Made by a program: the position numbers and the translations under genes. Below the pieces are notes generated by a model, which was given only the letters and a program-made list of their open reading frames with translations, did no database searches and was not told where the DNA came from. From NCBI RefSeq assembly GCF_040939455.1, contig NC_134108.1, positions 4,059,501 through 4,123,500 of the forward strand: 64,000 bases of DNA, given 5' to 3'. Shown here in pieces: positions 34,496 to 46,567 of the stretch (position 1 is its first letter; each line of letters starts with the position of its first letter). Source of the stretch: Microcebus murinus. Its lineage: Eukaryota; Chordata; Mammalia; Primates; Cheirogaleidae.

Positions 34496-34627
34496 TTCAG
34501 CACAAGTTCGCTACAAATACTCATATTTGTGGGTTAGAGAACTATAAAGAAATCAAAGCATTATTCAGCACAAGTTTGCTACAAATACTCATAGTTGTGG
34601 GTTAGAGAACTATAAAGAAATCAAAGC
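34496..34627. repeat. 68-bp tandem duplication
   Basis: The word ttcagcacaagtt starts at 34496 and 34564, and the match continues through 'gggttagagaactataaaga' to 'atcaaagc'. The two copies differ at about two sites (ttcgct/tttgct, atattt/atagtt). It lies at the edge of the L1M copy. Confidence 0.93.
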
Positions 34628-34789
34628 TTCCTAATGCAAAGTAACATATATTGAAAATAGACAAAGTTATGCTTGAGAAATTACACATGCATAGAAGAAA
34701 TTCAACAGAAGCAAGAACCCCAAATGAGAGGTACCTAGGGACCATATAAACTCTTCCTAGAATCCCCAGAAATCCTGAGAATTTAGTCT

Positions 34790-35352
34790 TTCTTTCTTTC
34801 TTTTTTTTATTTCTAAGAATTATGGGGGTACAACTGCTGTGGTTACATAAATTGCCTTTGCACTACCCAAATCAGAGCTACAAGCATGTCCATCCCCCAG
34901 ACAGTGTGCACTGCACCTATTAGGTATAAATTTACCCATCCCATCCTCCCCTTCCTTCCCCTCCCACCTGCCCATCAACCGATGGATGTTACTTCCCTAT
35001 GTGCACAGAAGTTTTGATCTATTAGTACCAATTTAATGGTGAGTACTTGTGGTGCTTGTTTTTCCAATCTTGTGACACTTCGCTTAGAAGAATGGTCTCC
35101 AGCTCCATCCAGGATAATATGAGAGGTATTAGTTCACCATTTTTTATGGCTGAGTGGTACTCCATGTTATACATATTCCGCATTTTATTAATCCACTCAT
35201 AGATCAATGGTCACTTGGGTTGTTTCCATATCTTTGGAATTGTGAATTTTGCTGCTAATGTTCGAGCGAGCTGTCTCTTTTATAGAATGTCTTTTTTTCC
35301 TTTGGTAGATAGATACCCAGTAGTGGGATTGCTGGATCAAATGGTGGTCTTT
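34790..35352 (-). mobile_element. 5'-truncated LINE-1 3' end, antisense
   Basis: T-rich tail (34785-34810), 3'-UTR (gtggttacataaattgcctt), ORF2 C-terminal coding on the minus strand (frame 35022-35207 with IYEWINKMRNMYNMEYHSAI). Truncated near 35352 after 'ggattgctggatcaaatggt'. A T-rich possible duplication (gtctttctttc at the left, gtctttttttg at the right) is weak. Confidence 0.88.
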
Positions 35353-36089
35353 TTTTGTATGAAGCATAAGGTGTTGCCAACACCTAAGTTAGAGTAGCAG
35401 GTGGATCTTCTCTTTCTTATAGCTTTTCTTACAAAAACAAATCCCTTTAGAAAGGCTTCGTGGAATTATTTCCTTCATCTTGGTGAATTGGAAACTGTAC
35501 AAAGACACTGGCTGAGTGAGCTAGGAGTGCAAGGAAATCCTGGAGGGCGAATGTCAAGCCTTACTCACGGCTGCATGGCATCAAACAAGTGCTAAATAAT
35601 TGTTTGTTAAATGGCTGCTTCTTGAACCCATTGATTTCAAAGACATTGATTCCCATACAGCAGACCTTCAGTAACAGAGGAGAAAAGAATCTGTTTTGGA
35701 TACATCTTACCACAGTTCTTCTGTAAACATACGATTTTCAAGTGTAATTGTTAGATCACGATTTACCAGTGAACATTAGCTTCTTTAAAAAGATCAAACC
35801 ATGACGTGTTTTAATGATATCTTTAAATTAAGACTCTAATTCAGCTGTTTATTCCTCAAGGAAATACATTTTCCCTAATTCTATGCATGAGCACACACGT
35901 GGCTAAGCGGTACTGGCCACTCCTCTCTTTACCTTTCGAGAACTTCTCTTGGAAAAACTCGAGGACCATTTGTGGACAGGAAAGATTCAGACAAACAGAA
36001 GACACAAGACTTTGACAAAACCAGCACAGCCCCAGTGTTGCCCTTCTGGAATTTGTAACAGCACAAAGAACGATGTATTTCCAGAGCCC
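35353..36089. other. Unassigned sequence
   Basis: 35575-35620 resembles a weak sense L2/MIR end (caagtgctaaataattgttt). The rest is unassigned. Confidence 0.45.
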
Positions 36090-36285
36090 TTTTACAAAGT
36101 ATTCTCACATAATTATCTCATTGAATCCTTACACTTGAAGCAAGGAAAGCAAATATTTTCCTATTTTTAAAGATTAGAAAACAAACACAAAGGGGCTAAT
36201 TGGCTTGACCAAACTCACACAGTTGATGAATCACAGAACCCTAGCCTAGATCTCTTTTTTTTTAACCATATTCCTCTGCATCAAA
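36090..36285 (-). mobile_element. MIR SINE, antisense
   Basis: 'acaaagtattctcacataat', 'tatctcattgaatccttaca', 'aagattagaaaacaaacaca', 'ctcacacagttgatgaatca'. Diverged but ordered as MIR. Confidence 0.75.
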
Positions 36286-37927
36286 CAAACAGAAAAATGC
36301 CAAGGGCTGTTTACTACATATTTACCCTCAATTCTGGTAAAATCATTTAACAGAGTTTCCAAATATTTGTTGTCTTCTGAGATTGATGGGTATTTTCTTG
36401 AGAGGAATCAATGATGATTTAGATTATGGTAAAGCAATTGTAGAATGCCCCTTTAAAAGGCAGAGCGAAAGGTTCAAAATTCTTGCAAAAGAGAAAATGT
36501 TTAATAACCATAGACATATAGCAAAATGTTCTACAAAACAATAATTAATAGCATCATGACAATGTGTCATGTATTATTAGGTAAAAATTATTTTGACTTG
36601 CTTTTCATACCCAGATTTATATATATTGATGGGTAGAATGATTCGTAATGCCATTTCACTATTAAACTACCCAAGTTTCACTTCATATTTTACACTGAAT
36701 GATTAATTTTGTCCATGCGCACCCTATCTGAATAGACTGACATGAATTTGTCATTTATTCTAATTATGCATGCAGAGTAAGTTGCAGACAGCAACATAGT
36801 CGCTCTGTGTGCTTACTGTTTAATATTTATAGGCTTCCAGCAATGATTAGGCAACACTTACAAGAAAATCTTGCTCCCTTGGACATGTAAATGCAAGTGT
36901 TATGATAGATTTTGCAGTCAAGGTACCTGTTTACACTTACCGGCAGGTTAGCTCTGGAGGTCTGCAAACCACGATGCTTAGCCCCAAGGTCATGGATTTG
37001 CTCTTCCTGTTATGCAATTAACTTTGCTTTGTGCTATAGCTGCAAACTGCACCAGTAACTCCAACCAGCCCTCTGAGAAACACTCCACTGGTTCCAGAGG
37101 GAGGGCAGGATGGATGAGAGAGTGTGAATGAATCAGTACAAATTCAATTTCACTACTGAAAAAGGAGCTCAAAGCATACATCCCACTGACACATCCCTAG
37201 CATGTTTAGGAAAATCTACAGTTTCTAAAAGTGGCTCCTGACTCTGCCTGTCCCAATTTCTGGATTCATGACAAGTATTTTGCCATTGGAAATTTCATTT
37301 TTATTTTCTGTTGGTATGGAATTCAATCCAGTTTCTGCCTTGATGAAGAACAATTACCAAGGGACTTTACAGGCGTTTGGGAGACGTGAGCATGTTCTCA
37401 TGGCTTGCAAAGCTTCCTGCGCAGGTGGTCCACAGGAACGTCCCTGGTGAGTGAGACTCTGATCGGAGAGGGGAAGAGAGGGCCCACTGGGGCACTCAGA
37501 GCTGAGATGCCAGGTCCACCTTCAAATACAGAAGATGGTGAATAAAGTAAAAAGAGGTGGGGGAAAGATGCAGGGAAGGACTCTGAATTTGAAATAGGAT
37601 ATTGAATAATTCAAGGTGGTCCGAATGACTTCAGAGAAACTGGGAGGCTGGCAATGAGGAAAATGAAATTAGGAAAGAGGATGGAAAAAAGTTAATTCTT
37701 ACAATATTTCTTTAAGTTAATAATTCAGCGACAGTTAACAGGGTAAATGTGTCTTAGAAATGAGAACTGCAAGAGTTCAAGAGTCAAAGCCCAAAATAAG
37801 AGATGCAAAGAGAAGCAACTCAGAAGAAGTTATAGCTGCTATTTTTAAATCACCTTTGTAATCTTCACAACTAGATTTCAAACTTATTCTTCTATGACAC
37901 ACAAGAGAGGTAATCTTTGTACATCTG
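36286..37927. other. Repeat-free stretch
   Basis: I recognise no repeat across about 1.6 kb. 36480-36960 is AT-rich with several homeodomain-like taatta/attaat words and octamer-like atgca(t/a) words, the style of composition seen in some developmental enhancers. Conservation cannot be judged from one sequence. Confidence 0.4.
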
Positions 37928-38026
37928 TGTGTATGTGTATCTGTGTGTGTATACGAGAGAGAGAGAGAGAGAGAAGGAGGAGGAGGTGGAGGAGAAAGAG
38001 GAGGAGAAGGGAGAAAAGGGAAAGAA
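37928..38026. repeat. Compound TG / (GA)n / purine-rich tract
   Basis: TG-rich (37928-37950), then (GA)10 at 37955-37974, then an almost pure purine stretch of GGA and GAA words to 38026 (one T at 37987). Polypurine tracts of this kind can form triplex DNA. Confidence 0.95.
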
Positions 38027-39432
38027 TTGGTACCGAAGTGACACAGAAAGATAAAGAGCCCCTTCTTTCTCTTCCCAAAGAAAAGAGAATTTTAATATGA
38101 TTGGGTCAGATTTCAGGGCACAGACATGTCTTTGTGTTGTAATGCACAGGGTTATTATACTAAAACTATGAATCTTTCTTCCATCTCCTCTGTTTATGTC
38201 TAGGTAGGTAAGTTGCCTGGAGCTTGCCTTATTTTTATTATTATTGTTTTTCCCTACCTCTTGTCTTCTACCCTGGTGTATCTCTGTTCTGGAACAAAGG
38301 GGTTTCCCACTTCAGCTTTGAGCTTAGGTAGTAACATGCTCCAGCTTAGTCTACGACAATGTTACACCAAATCATCAATGAGTAGCCTGGCAAAGAATAC
38401 AGGCACACCGATATTGTCCTCATACCCCAGTGCCTCAAGGAAAGGCAGGGTTGGCTGATTCAGGGCACAGTCTGTCTAATAGTGCGTTAAATCTCAAGTA
38501 TATGCAAGAGAATTCTCTCCAGAAGCTTTCCTCCAGATAAGTGTCTCTTCCTCATACACTTGAGATACTAATGAAATAGCTAGGAATTAGAATTAAACGT
38601 TCTGCCAGAAGTATGACCCCCAATAGCTAGGGAAGACCAGGTGTGGAAATGTGAGTTTGGAGGTACACCACTAATAAGAGGGTAGATCACCCCAACATCA
38701 CTGAAGGTGGAGAGGAAAGCGCCTAAGTAAAAACCATGATTAGTGCATGAAGACCCCTCGTTTCCCAGGGCAGGGAATGGGAACTGAAGAGCAGAGGGTG
38801 GAGGCCCACGCCCTGGGCCAGCCACGTGTCCTGCAAGACCTGGGGAAGCAGAAGAGAATCGGCAGGGAAAGGACAGGGCCGTGTGTGAATGATACGGTCT
38901 CTATTCCAGAAGAACAGCATGAGTCCATTTACGTTAGGAAATGAGGCAAGCAGTGGAAGGGATTATTTGCCTTGCCCAAGTCGATTTCCTAAAAAGCCAG
39001 ATCCCAACTGAAGCAAGTAGGTGAAAAATGATACATTTTCACAATGTACAGTGGAGGAAGTGGGGGAGGGCATTTAACAGAAAAGACCACTGGGACCAAT
39101 TTCTTACAACACAGCAAACTTTATAATCGCTGTGATGGCCCCTGACCGGGCGCTGTGTGATCCAAACACTGATGCACTGAATTCCTCAAGCTGTGTTTCT
39201 GGCCGGCCGGTAGCTCCCCTCTCGCAGGACTCACCCTCCCCACCTGCAGGGCTTCGGGGGTGGCAGCCCTGTTGGCACAAAGTCTCCCAAAGTCTCCCCA
39301 GCCTCTGGATACTGCTGCGGTTTGACCTATGAGTCTCTTCCCCAGACTCAGACATTGGATTGATGGTCGATCCAGGCTCTCTTTCTGGGTGACTGATCAG
39401 TAGCAGATCAATTGTTGGAGCTACATGTGGCC

Positions 39433-39435
<3 letters not shown>
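38027..39435. other. Unassigned sequence
   Basis: No recognised repeat or gene. The 172-codon minus frame at 39104-39622 runs through the adjacent (TA)n as repeated Ile-Tyr and is spurious. Confidence 0.5.

Positions 39436-39486
<51 letters not shown>
39436..39486. repeat. (TA)n microsatellite, about 25 units
   Basis: 51 bp of uninterrupted TA. Self-complementary and able to extrude as a cruciform; prone to length change and assembly error. Confidence 0.98.
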
Positions 39487-39488
<2 letters not shown>

Positions 39489-39787
39489 CCACATGGATCA
39501 GATAAGCTGAGGTAGTCAGTCTGCAGAGACAGAAAAATCAAGCAGATATTCACAGGGAGGCAGAGACGGAAAAAAATTCTCATCCTATTTGATTCTCTCA
39601 TTTTTTCCAGAGGTCTGGCCACTTTCCTCTGGATTTTTGTTTAAATTAACACAGATATGTTTCTGATACCTTCAACCTAAGGGTTCTAATCAATGGAACA
39701 TGATGCAGGCTCTACCTAAGAGATGGAAACATGGCATTCTCTCCTTTGCTGCTCATCACAGTCATAAGTCTTGAGACCAGTGTTATT

Positions 39788-40114
39788 TTTTTTTTTTTGA
39801 GACAGAGTCTCGCTTTGTTGTCCAGGCTAGAGTGAGTGCCGTGGCATCAGCCTAGCTCACAGCAACCTCAAACTCCTGGGCTCAAGTGATCCTCCTGCCT
39901 CAGCCTCCCGAGTAGCTGGGACTACAGGCATGTGCCACCATGCCCAGCTAATTTTTTCTATATATATCAGTTGGCCAATTAATTTCTTTCTATTTATAGT
40001 AGAGATGGGGTCTCACTCTTGCTCAGGCTGGTTTTGAACTCCTGACCTTGAGCAATCCGCCCGCCTCGGCCTCCCAAGAGCTAGGATTACAGGCGTGAGC
40101 CACCGCGCCCGGCC
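39788..40114 (-). mobile_element. Lemur-type Alu, antisense
   Basis: Poly-T, gagacagagtctcgc, both arms, end gccaccgcgcccggcc. Lemur block 'ttggccaattaatttctttc' present. Perfect 16-bp duplication tgagaccagtgttatt (39772-39787, 40115-40130). Several CpGs remain. Confidence 0.97.
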
Positions 40115-40317
40115 TGAGACCAGTGTTATTAACTACAGAGCTTATCATGTCTGGGGGCAACCTGGGTATTCTACAAGACTTGGGTATGCAGTTAAAAATT
40201 ATTCTGTGAATATTTCTAAAGTAATGAGACTAGCTTTGTGTATAACTTGGAGAAATAATTTTATTGTCTTAAACTTGAATCTGGTGATCTTAACAGTAGT
40301 TGGGGGAGAGAGTAATT

Positions 40318-41365
40318 AATATCCAAAATATATAAGGAACTCACAAATTTCAGTAGCAAAATAAATAACCCAATTAAAAACTGGGCAAAGACCTAAATAA
40401 ATATTTGTCCAAGAAAAGACGTAGAAGTGTCCAACAGATATAGTAAAAAAATGTTCAACAATAATCAGGAAAATGCAAAGCAAAACCACAATGAGATATC
40501 ACTTCACACCTGCTAGAATGGCTTTTATCAAAAAACAAGCAATAACAAGTGTTGGCAAGGGTGTGGAGAAAAGGTCTTGTGAACCTTAGTTTATACACTA
40601 TTGGTGGGAATGTAGATTGTTGCAGCCATTATGGAAAACAATCTGGAGGTTTTCCAGGAAATTAAAAATAGAAATACCATATGACCCAGCAATCCCTCAC
40701 CTGGGCATATACACAAAATAAATGAAATCACCACCTCATGTACTCCCTTGTTCACTGCAACATTATTTGCAAGAGCCAAAAAATAGAAGGAGAACCAAAG
40801 GGTCTATGGATGCATAAATGGATAAAGACACTGTAGTATAAATATATATAATGGAATATTATTTGGCCTCTAAAAAGGAGGACTTTCTGCCATTTTTCAC
40901 AACATGAATAAATCTAAAGGACATTTTTCCAAGTGAAATAACCCAGGCGTAAAAAGAAAAATACTACATGATCTCACTTGTATGAGGAATCTTAAGGACA
41001 AACAAACAACAAATTGAATACACTGAAACAGAATAGAATAGTGGTTGGTGGGGGAAGGGGGTGGCCAAAGGACATGGGGAGATGTATTAAGAGGTCAAAG
41101 GGTATGAAGTTGTAGCAATATAGGATGAATAAAGTTAGAGATCTAATGTACAACATGAGGACTATAGCTAATAATATTGTATACTGAAAATTTGCCTAGA
41201 AAGTAGATTTTCAGTACTCTTACCATAAATTTAAAAAAAGAAAAAAGAAAGGCTAACACATGAGATGACGGATATGTTAATTTACTTGACTGTAGCAATC
41301 ACTTCACTATATATGCGTATGTAATGTTGTGTACCTTAAATATACATAAATTTTCTAAAGAAAAG
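40318..41365 (+). mobile_element. L1 3' end, sense (L1MA-like)
   Basis: Sense L1: 'tccaaaatatataaggaact', 'aatgagatatcacttcacac', 'accatatgacccagcaatcc', 'gtagtataaatatatataat' and a terminal 'taccttaaatatacataaat'. Frame broken at many places. About 1.05 kb, including ORF2 C-terminal part and 3'-UTR. Confidence 0.88.
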
Positions 41366-42439
41366 AGTAATTAGGGGATTTGCCTGGAGGTGAGAATCAC
41401 TGTATCAGCAAAACAACATCAACCCACTAATAAAAGATTTATTCTGGGACATGCCCAGTGTGCTTAATGTTTTCCCTAAACCTAGAGGTTTCCAGAGAAA
41501 TTACAATAGCAGAGAGAATGCTGGCACCCTAGCTGAGAGGACTTTGAATTCTAGCACACTGCTCTCCTTAAATTCTCTTCCTAAAATCAGCTTTGCCTCA
41601 ACAGAGAACCCAGTCAAAAATAAACAAACACTTTCTTGGCAATACTTACATTTGATATTAGCCAATAAAAAAAAAAAAACACCTATTTTAAATTATTATT
41701 TCGACAATTAATATTTCAACTAATTAGATATATATTATATATTATTGAAAATTCATTCTTCTCTAACTCTACCCCAACCCATTCAGAATAGAAGTCCCTT
41801 TTAATATTGATTTAGTACTAAAGGTAGTATTTTATGTCATACGATTTTTTTATATTTAAAATGTCCAGATATAAGGGAAAAACATCACTACAGGACTTCA
41901 AATAAATCCTCCATGAGAAGATTTTCCTGTATCAATGGATGTAGAAAAAGAGCTGCCCCTGTTGTTTTGCAAACAATGAATCTTCTCTAGCCTATAAATA
42001 ATGGAAAGGAAAATCTCAGAAAGGATTTTTCTAATTCCGTTGGCTTCGGGCTACCTACCCAGCATGCCTTCTTGTTTACAACCACAAGTACAAATGTATG
42101 GGGTTTTTTTCCCCTCTTCACTCAAAACATTAGCTTTTTGGCTTATGGAATTAACCTCTGCCATGCATCTATGCTATTTGCTTGCTGTTGCTATTTTAAA
42201 CACTGAATCTGTTTTGCACTTTTTACCATAAGGCTCTTAGAGTGTTATATAAACTGCTACTCCATGAATTCTCTTTTTATTCCACACAAGGTAAATGTTA
42301 AATCTTCACCCAAATTTACTGATAGGCAAACTGAAAGTTCTAGGCATTCAAGAGAAGCTCAGTATTCTACTGGAAACATTTTGAACATGGGCAATCGTAT
42401 GAACCATGTTTCTAGTTTTTGTAAACTGGATGTTTTAAC
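41366..42439. other. Unassigned AT-rich sequence
   Basis: A-run at 41668-41680; TA-rich at 41720-41745. No gene or family recognised. Confidence 0.5.
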
Positions 42440-42910
42440 ATCTGTCCTATAAGCATATGCTAGACAAACCTTGTCCTGGATGCCCCAATAATATGCCTGA
42501 GTCACCTGGCTTTGGCCTCATATCTTCTTCCTGGAGTGTTCTTTTCAAATGCAAACTATTGATAACCAATCCAGAGTCCACACCCCCACACCCTGGGCCA
42601 CTATCCACCTGCCCTAATTGCCCCAGGACCTGATCTCAGATAACTAGGGACAGCCAGTATGTCCCAGAGCCCACTGAAATTATTCAGACTAGCCAATCTG
42701 AAGCCAGCTTGCCCTACATAAGCCATACTTTTCTCAGAAACCACAAGAAGGGCTCTTGCCTGCAGTTACTACCTGGTCTCTGCTTCCTGACCAACCCAAT
42801 ACTTCTCTGTGCAGCCCTGCGTGATGTCATGACCTGCCTCTTGGGAAGTGTAAGTAATAAACTATCTTTTCAACATCAATTGTTTCCTGATCTGTTGGTC
42901 TGACTATACC
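42440..42910 (+). mobile_element. Possible ERV LTR fragment, sense
   Basis: The 3' half has an LTR-like arrangement: a promoter-like region, taagtaataaact (an AATAAA hexamer near 42854) followed by a T-rich 'cttttcaacatcaattgttt' and 'gatctgttggtctgactata', a typical U5-like run. I see no clear TG...CA ends or target duplication and cannot name a family. Confidence 0.4.
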
Positions 42911-45900
42911 CCAATTTTTCTGTTAATACACTGTATCTTAAAACAGAAACCTAATTGGAGGCCAAAGAGTCTCTCTTTATCTCTACTTCTCTGTTGCCTT
43001 TCTCTTTAACCAGTTTTTTGCTTGAATTATTTGGCTTTTGTGATTCACCTATTAACTTGCTACTGTGACTACATGGGACATGGTACAAAGTACTATGGCA
43101 ATCCTGAGATATTGTACCCCAAAGCCAAAAAATGAAATTAAATAACTTTTACTCAGTCACTTTGTTGTCCTTAGATCTTGAGACTTACTCAACACTCCCA
43201 AAACATACTGATAGCCCTATTTGCAAGGCTGAAATAATTCTGTTTACTTTGCAATTCCTTATCTTTCTTCATTTGTTTGGATTTTATGTAAATTTTGCTG
43301 AAAGAAAACTGCTGTGGGCTAGTTAAGGGGAAAGAAAAAATGTAAATGTAGGCAAAATAGAATTTTTTTGCATTAATATTTTTTGAAATCTCTCTGTGAT
43401 TTTTTCCATGCCCCTATCAATGTAGATTTGAATACTTTTCAGTGATTTTGATGGAAATTTATCTCTTCAAAGCCCAAGTTTTTAAGGTCCTTTCCTGCAC
43501 TAACAGTAACCTTTGATAATCTTGTGATGAGCACATGCTATGGATGTCCTGCTAGAATTTAAATCAAATTAAAACATTTAGTTTGCAACGGCATGAAGAA
43601 AATGGCCTCCCCAATAATTGCAGATCTTCTTGATATGCATTAATTTACTATACTTTTGTGATATGTTTTCTAAGATATTTGAACTTTCTTTCATTTATAC
43701 CCAGTGTTTTCTTATTATGACAAGAGGCATGCACTCTTGCAATGAACCGCCTCCTCCAGCTATTGAGACCAAATTAACATAACTCTGAACATTCACAATG
43801 ATCTTTTGAAAAATAAGGGTAAATAATTAGGTTGTAGATTTTCATAAACCTCTTATACTTTTACAAACGCCTTTCACTGCTCTTTACCAGCGCTATTTTG
43901 AGCAATCTGAATAACCTGAAAAGCACATCAATAGGTGCTTCTTAAATTTTACCTCCATAACTATTGTCCACTCATCCTTAATAGAAGCTGCAGCAAATGC
44001 ATTGTAACCATCACACATGTGGGCCACGGAATGTAAGTTGTAAGGGCCAGATCTCAGAGAAAAGGTAAATGCTTATTTAAAATTGGTTATCGGATTAAGA
44101 AAAAAGGACACAAGACCTCTACTACCCATGATGTTCCAGAATGGGACACCAACAGGCTTTGGTATTCACAGGCAAAACCTCCTATCAAGAGTTCAAGAGT
44201 CAGTTGTTATATTTTTGGAATTATTGCAAGCCTGTTGTTTAGCAAATTCATATTAATAATTAAATTATATAAAGTTACAAGTAAATAAATTAAACACAAA
44301 AGCAATAAATATGCAAAATTAATTTCCCAGTTATTCTACTGCATTTTACTACTGTCTGTGGTCTTGAGGTCATTGGTGTCTGTGGTCCCTGTGTGGTGGT
44401 AATGTTGCCTAGCCATGTTCTCCTGCACATCCCTTCCCTGCTCTGTGCTCAGGGAAGTCATGTTGGCAGCTTGACATCAGCTATTGTGGGATAATTTACA
44501 CGGCAGCAATCAGCAAATACTGCAAATCAGGGCTTGATTTATTGTTCTGCTGATCGCATAAACTTAAGAAAATGTTGAAAAATATCTACAATGAAGATTA
44601 AACTTAAAATTATGTCTTCTCTGTTACCATTACATTATGAACAGCTCAAAAAAAATTGAGAAAATGTTGCTCTAGTGTTCAAAACTATTTTCCAATTCAG
44701 AAAAGAAGTCTGATGAACTAGTGATGTTCCCCACACATCTTTGTTTCACTTTACCTTACTTGTTAATGTAAATAAAAATTTTAGCCAGCATTCATGTCAG
44801 AGCTATACTTTGTCATCAAGTACAACCACAGGTTGGCTACAGAAATGAGATTTTCTTCAAATATCCGTGGATGCACTGTGTGAGATTCAATTTGCTATAT
44901 GAAGTTAACAATAAGGAATATTAGATATTTTATTATTTGTGAAGTGTTATTTTGTTATCAGTAAAGTATATAATAAACTTATGCATTTACTGTACATATC
45001 TGTATGTGCATCTACATTTTTTTTATTTACTAATTGTTAAACATTCAGCAACACACTACTGCCTATAGTACCTATGAGATTTACCTTGGAGGGTAAAACT
45101 CTACTACCCAGACCCTTTTCACATGACAGTCCTCTTCTATATGCCAGGATATTTAAGTTCTCACTGTTTCTTGCAGGTCAAAGCCATCCTAGGTGGTGAA
45201 ATTTGTGTGAGAATCTTTAGACAGTTAGCCAAGTTTATACATACTGCAGAATCCCTGCGTAGACTTCAACCTGCATCTGTCATTGGCAAGACTAGTGACA
45301 GCTCCTTTTAATTTCCCACCTTAGGATCTATAGCCACTTACAACAATTTCCCCAGTGTGCCTTTAAATTGTATTTTAGGCTTTCATCTTTGTTGTTTTAT
45401 GGAATTTTAAAATTCTATCTTTAATATAGAATAATGAATTAAACCTTAAATATATTTTATTTTCTTTTAGTGCCTCAAACAGGACAAGTATTTCTCACTT
45501 CCTCTGAAGCATATCTGAATCATAAGTTAAGTATTCTGAGTTAGCTCCATGAACTTGTGCTATTTTCCAGAATTTAAACAACCCTTTCTTGCTGCTCCTA
45601 TGCAGTCATAACAATGTATTAAGACCTTGCAACATTGCAGCTGGACAGTAAATGGGCAGGAAAAGACTGTCATACCTAACTGCTATGTGCATGTATTCTA
45701 GTGTATTTACCCAAGAAAACCAAACTTATTGGAAATGAGGCGGAAACAGAGTTGGAGCAGATGGAACATACCCCCAGTTGACTTATTTCCTTGCCCTAGA
45801 TTTCCCAGGAGTGCACAACTGCCTGTAACATTCTCAGGACACCCAGGATTCTGCCCAGCTTGAGAATGAAACCAAACTCTTCTCCCATTCTGCACTCACA

Positions 45901-46567
45901 CTCTCAGTTTACGTTACTATTCTGTAAGAAATCACAGGAATAATCCCAGAACTTCTCCATGTGAGAATGCTTGCAAACCACAGACTCTTCTAGGAGAGCC
46001 AAACTGAGCGCCATCAAAGCTGCATTGCAATGGCGCAGGGGGAGAGGGAGTGGGGGTGGCAGCATCAGTGCTGAGGTCTCTTCCTCTCAACCCTCGCCTT
46101 CCAGTGGCCTCAGGAAGCCTTTATGTCTGTGACAGGCTCACTGGGTAACTAGATCTGAAATCATTAAATGCAGATGGTACCAGAAGGTCAATCATTTATT
46201 TTCCTCCACCTCTCCTGCTCTTCTATGTCTTCAGTGCTGTGAAGAACCCAGCCTTTATGGTTTGTGCAGCGTGTGCTGTTATACATCTCATATGCCATAG
46301 TTGCTTACATTTCCTGCTCTTTATTTTTTTTCTCATGTAGACAACCCACTGAACTCCAATGAGAATGGCCTCTGTTCTGGTGAACTGATTGTGATGACAT
46401 TTGGTATTTAAAGAGAACAAAGGTGTACAGAGAAGCTGGACAACAAGGTGAAGAGGCTGTGGAGTGCAGCGGTTTCTATAGATCAGCACTTCCACGTGTG
46501 GACAGCGCCACTGCTTTCAAGGATTTTGTACAGGGAGGAGGCAGGTGCTGGTTTGTTCTATGCTACT
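42911..46567. other. Long stretch without a recognised element
   Basis: AT-rich. 43540-44300 and 44580-45060 have no family I recognise. 43136-43326 and similar short frames lack domains. Ancient, diverged repeats may be hidden here. Confidence 0.45.

Noticed and set aside
39104..39622. 172-codon minus frame
   Set aside because: Passes through the (TA)n tract as repeated Ile-Tyr; no domain on either side.
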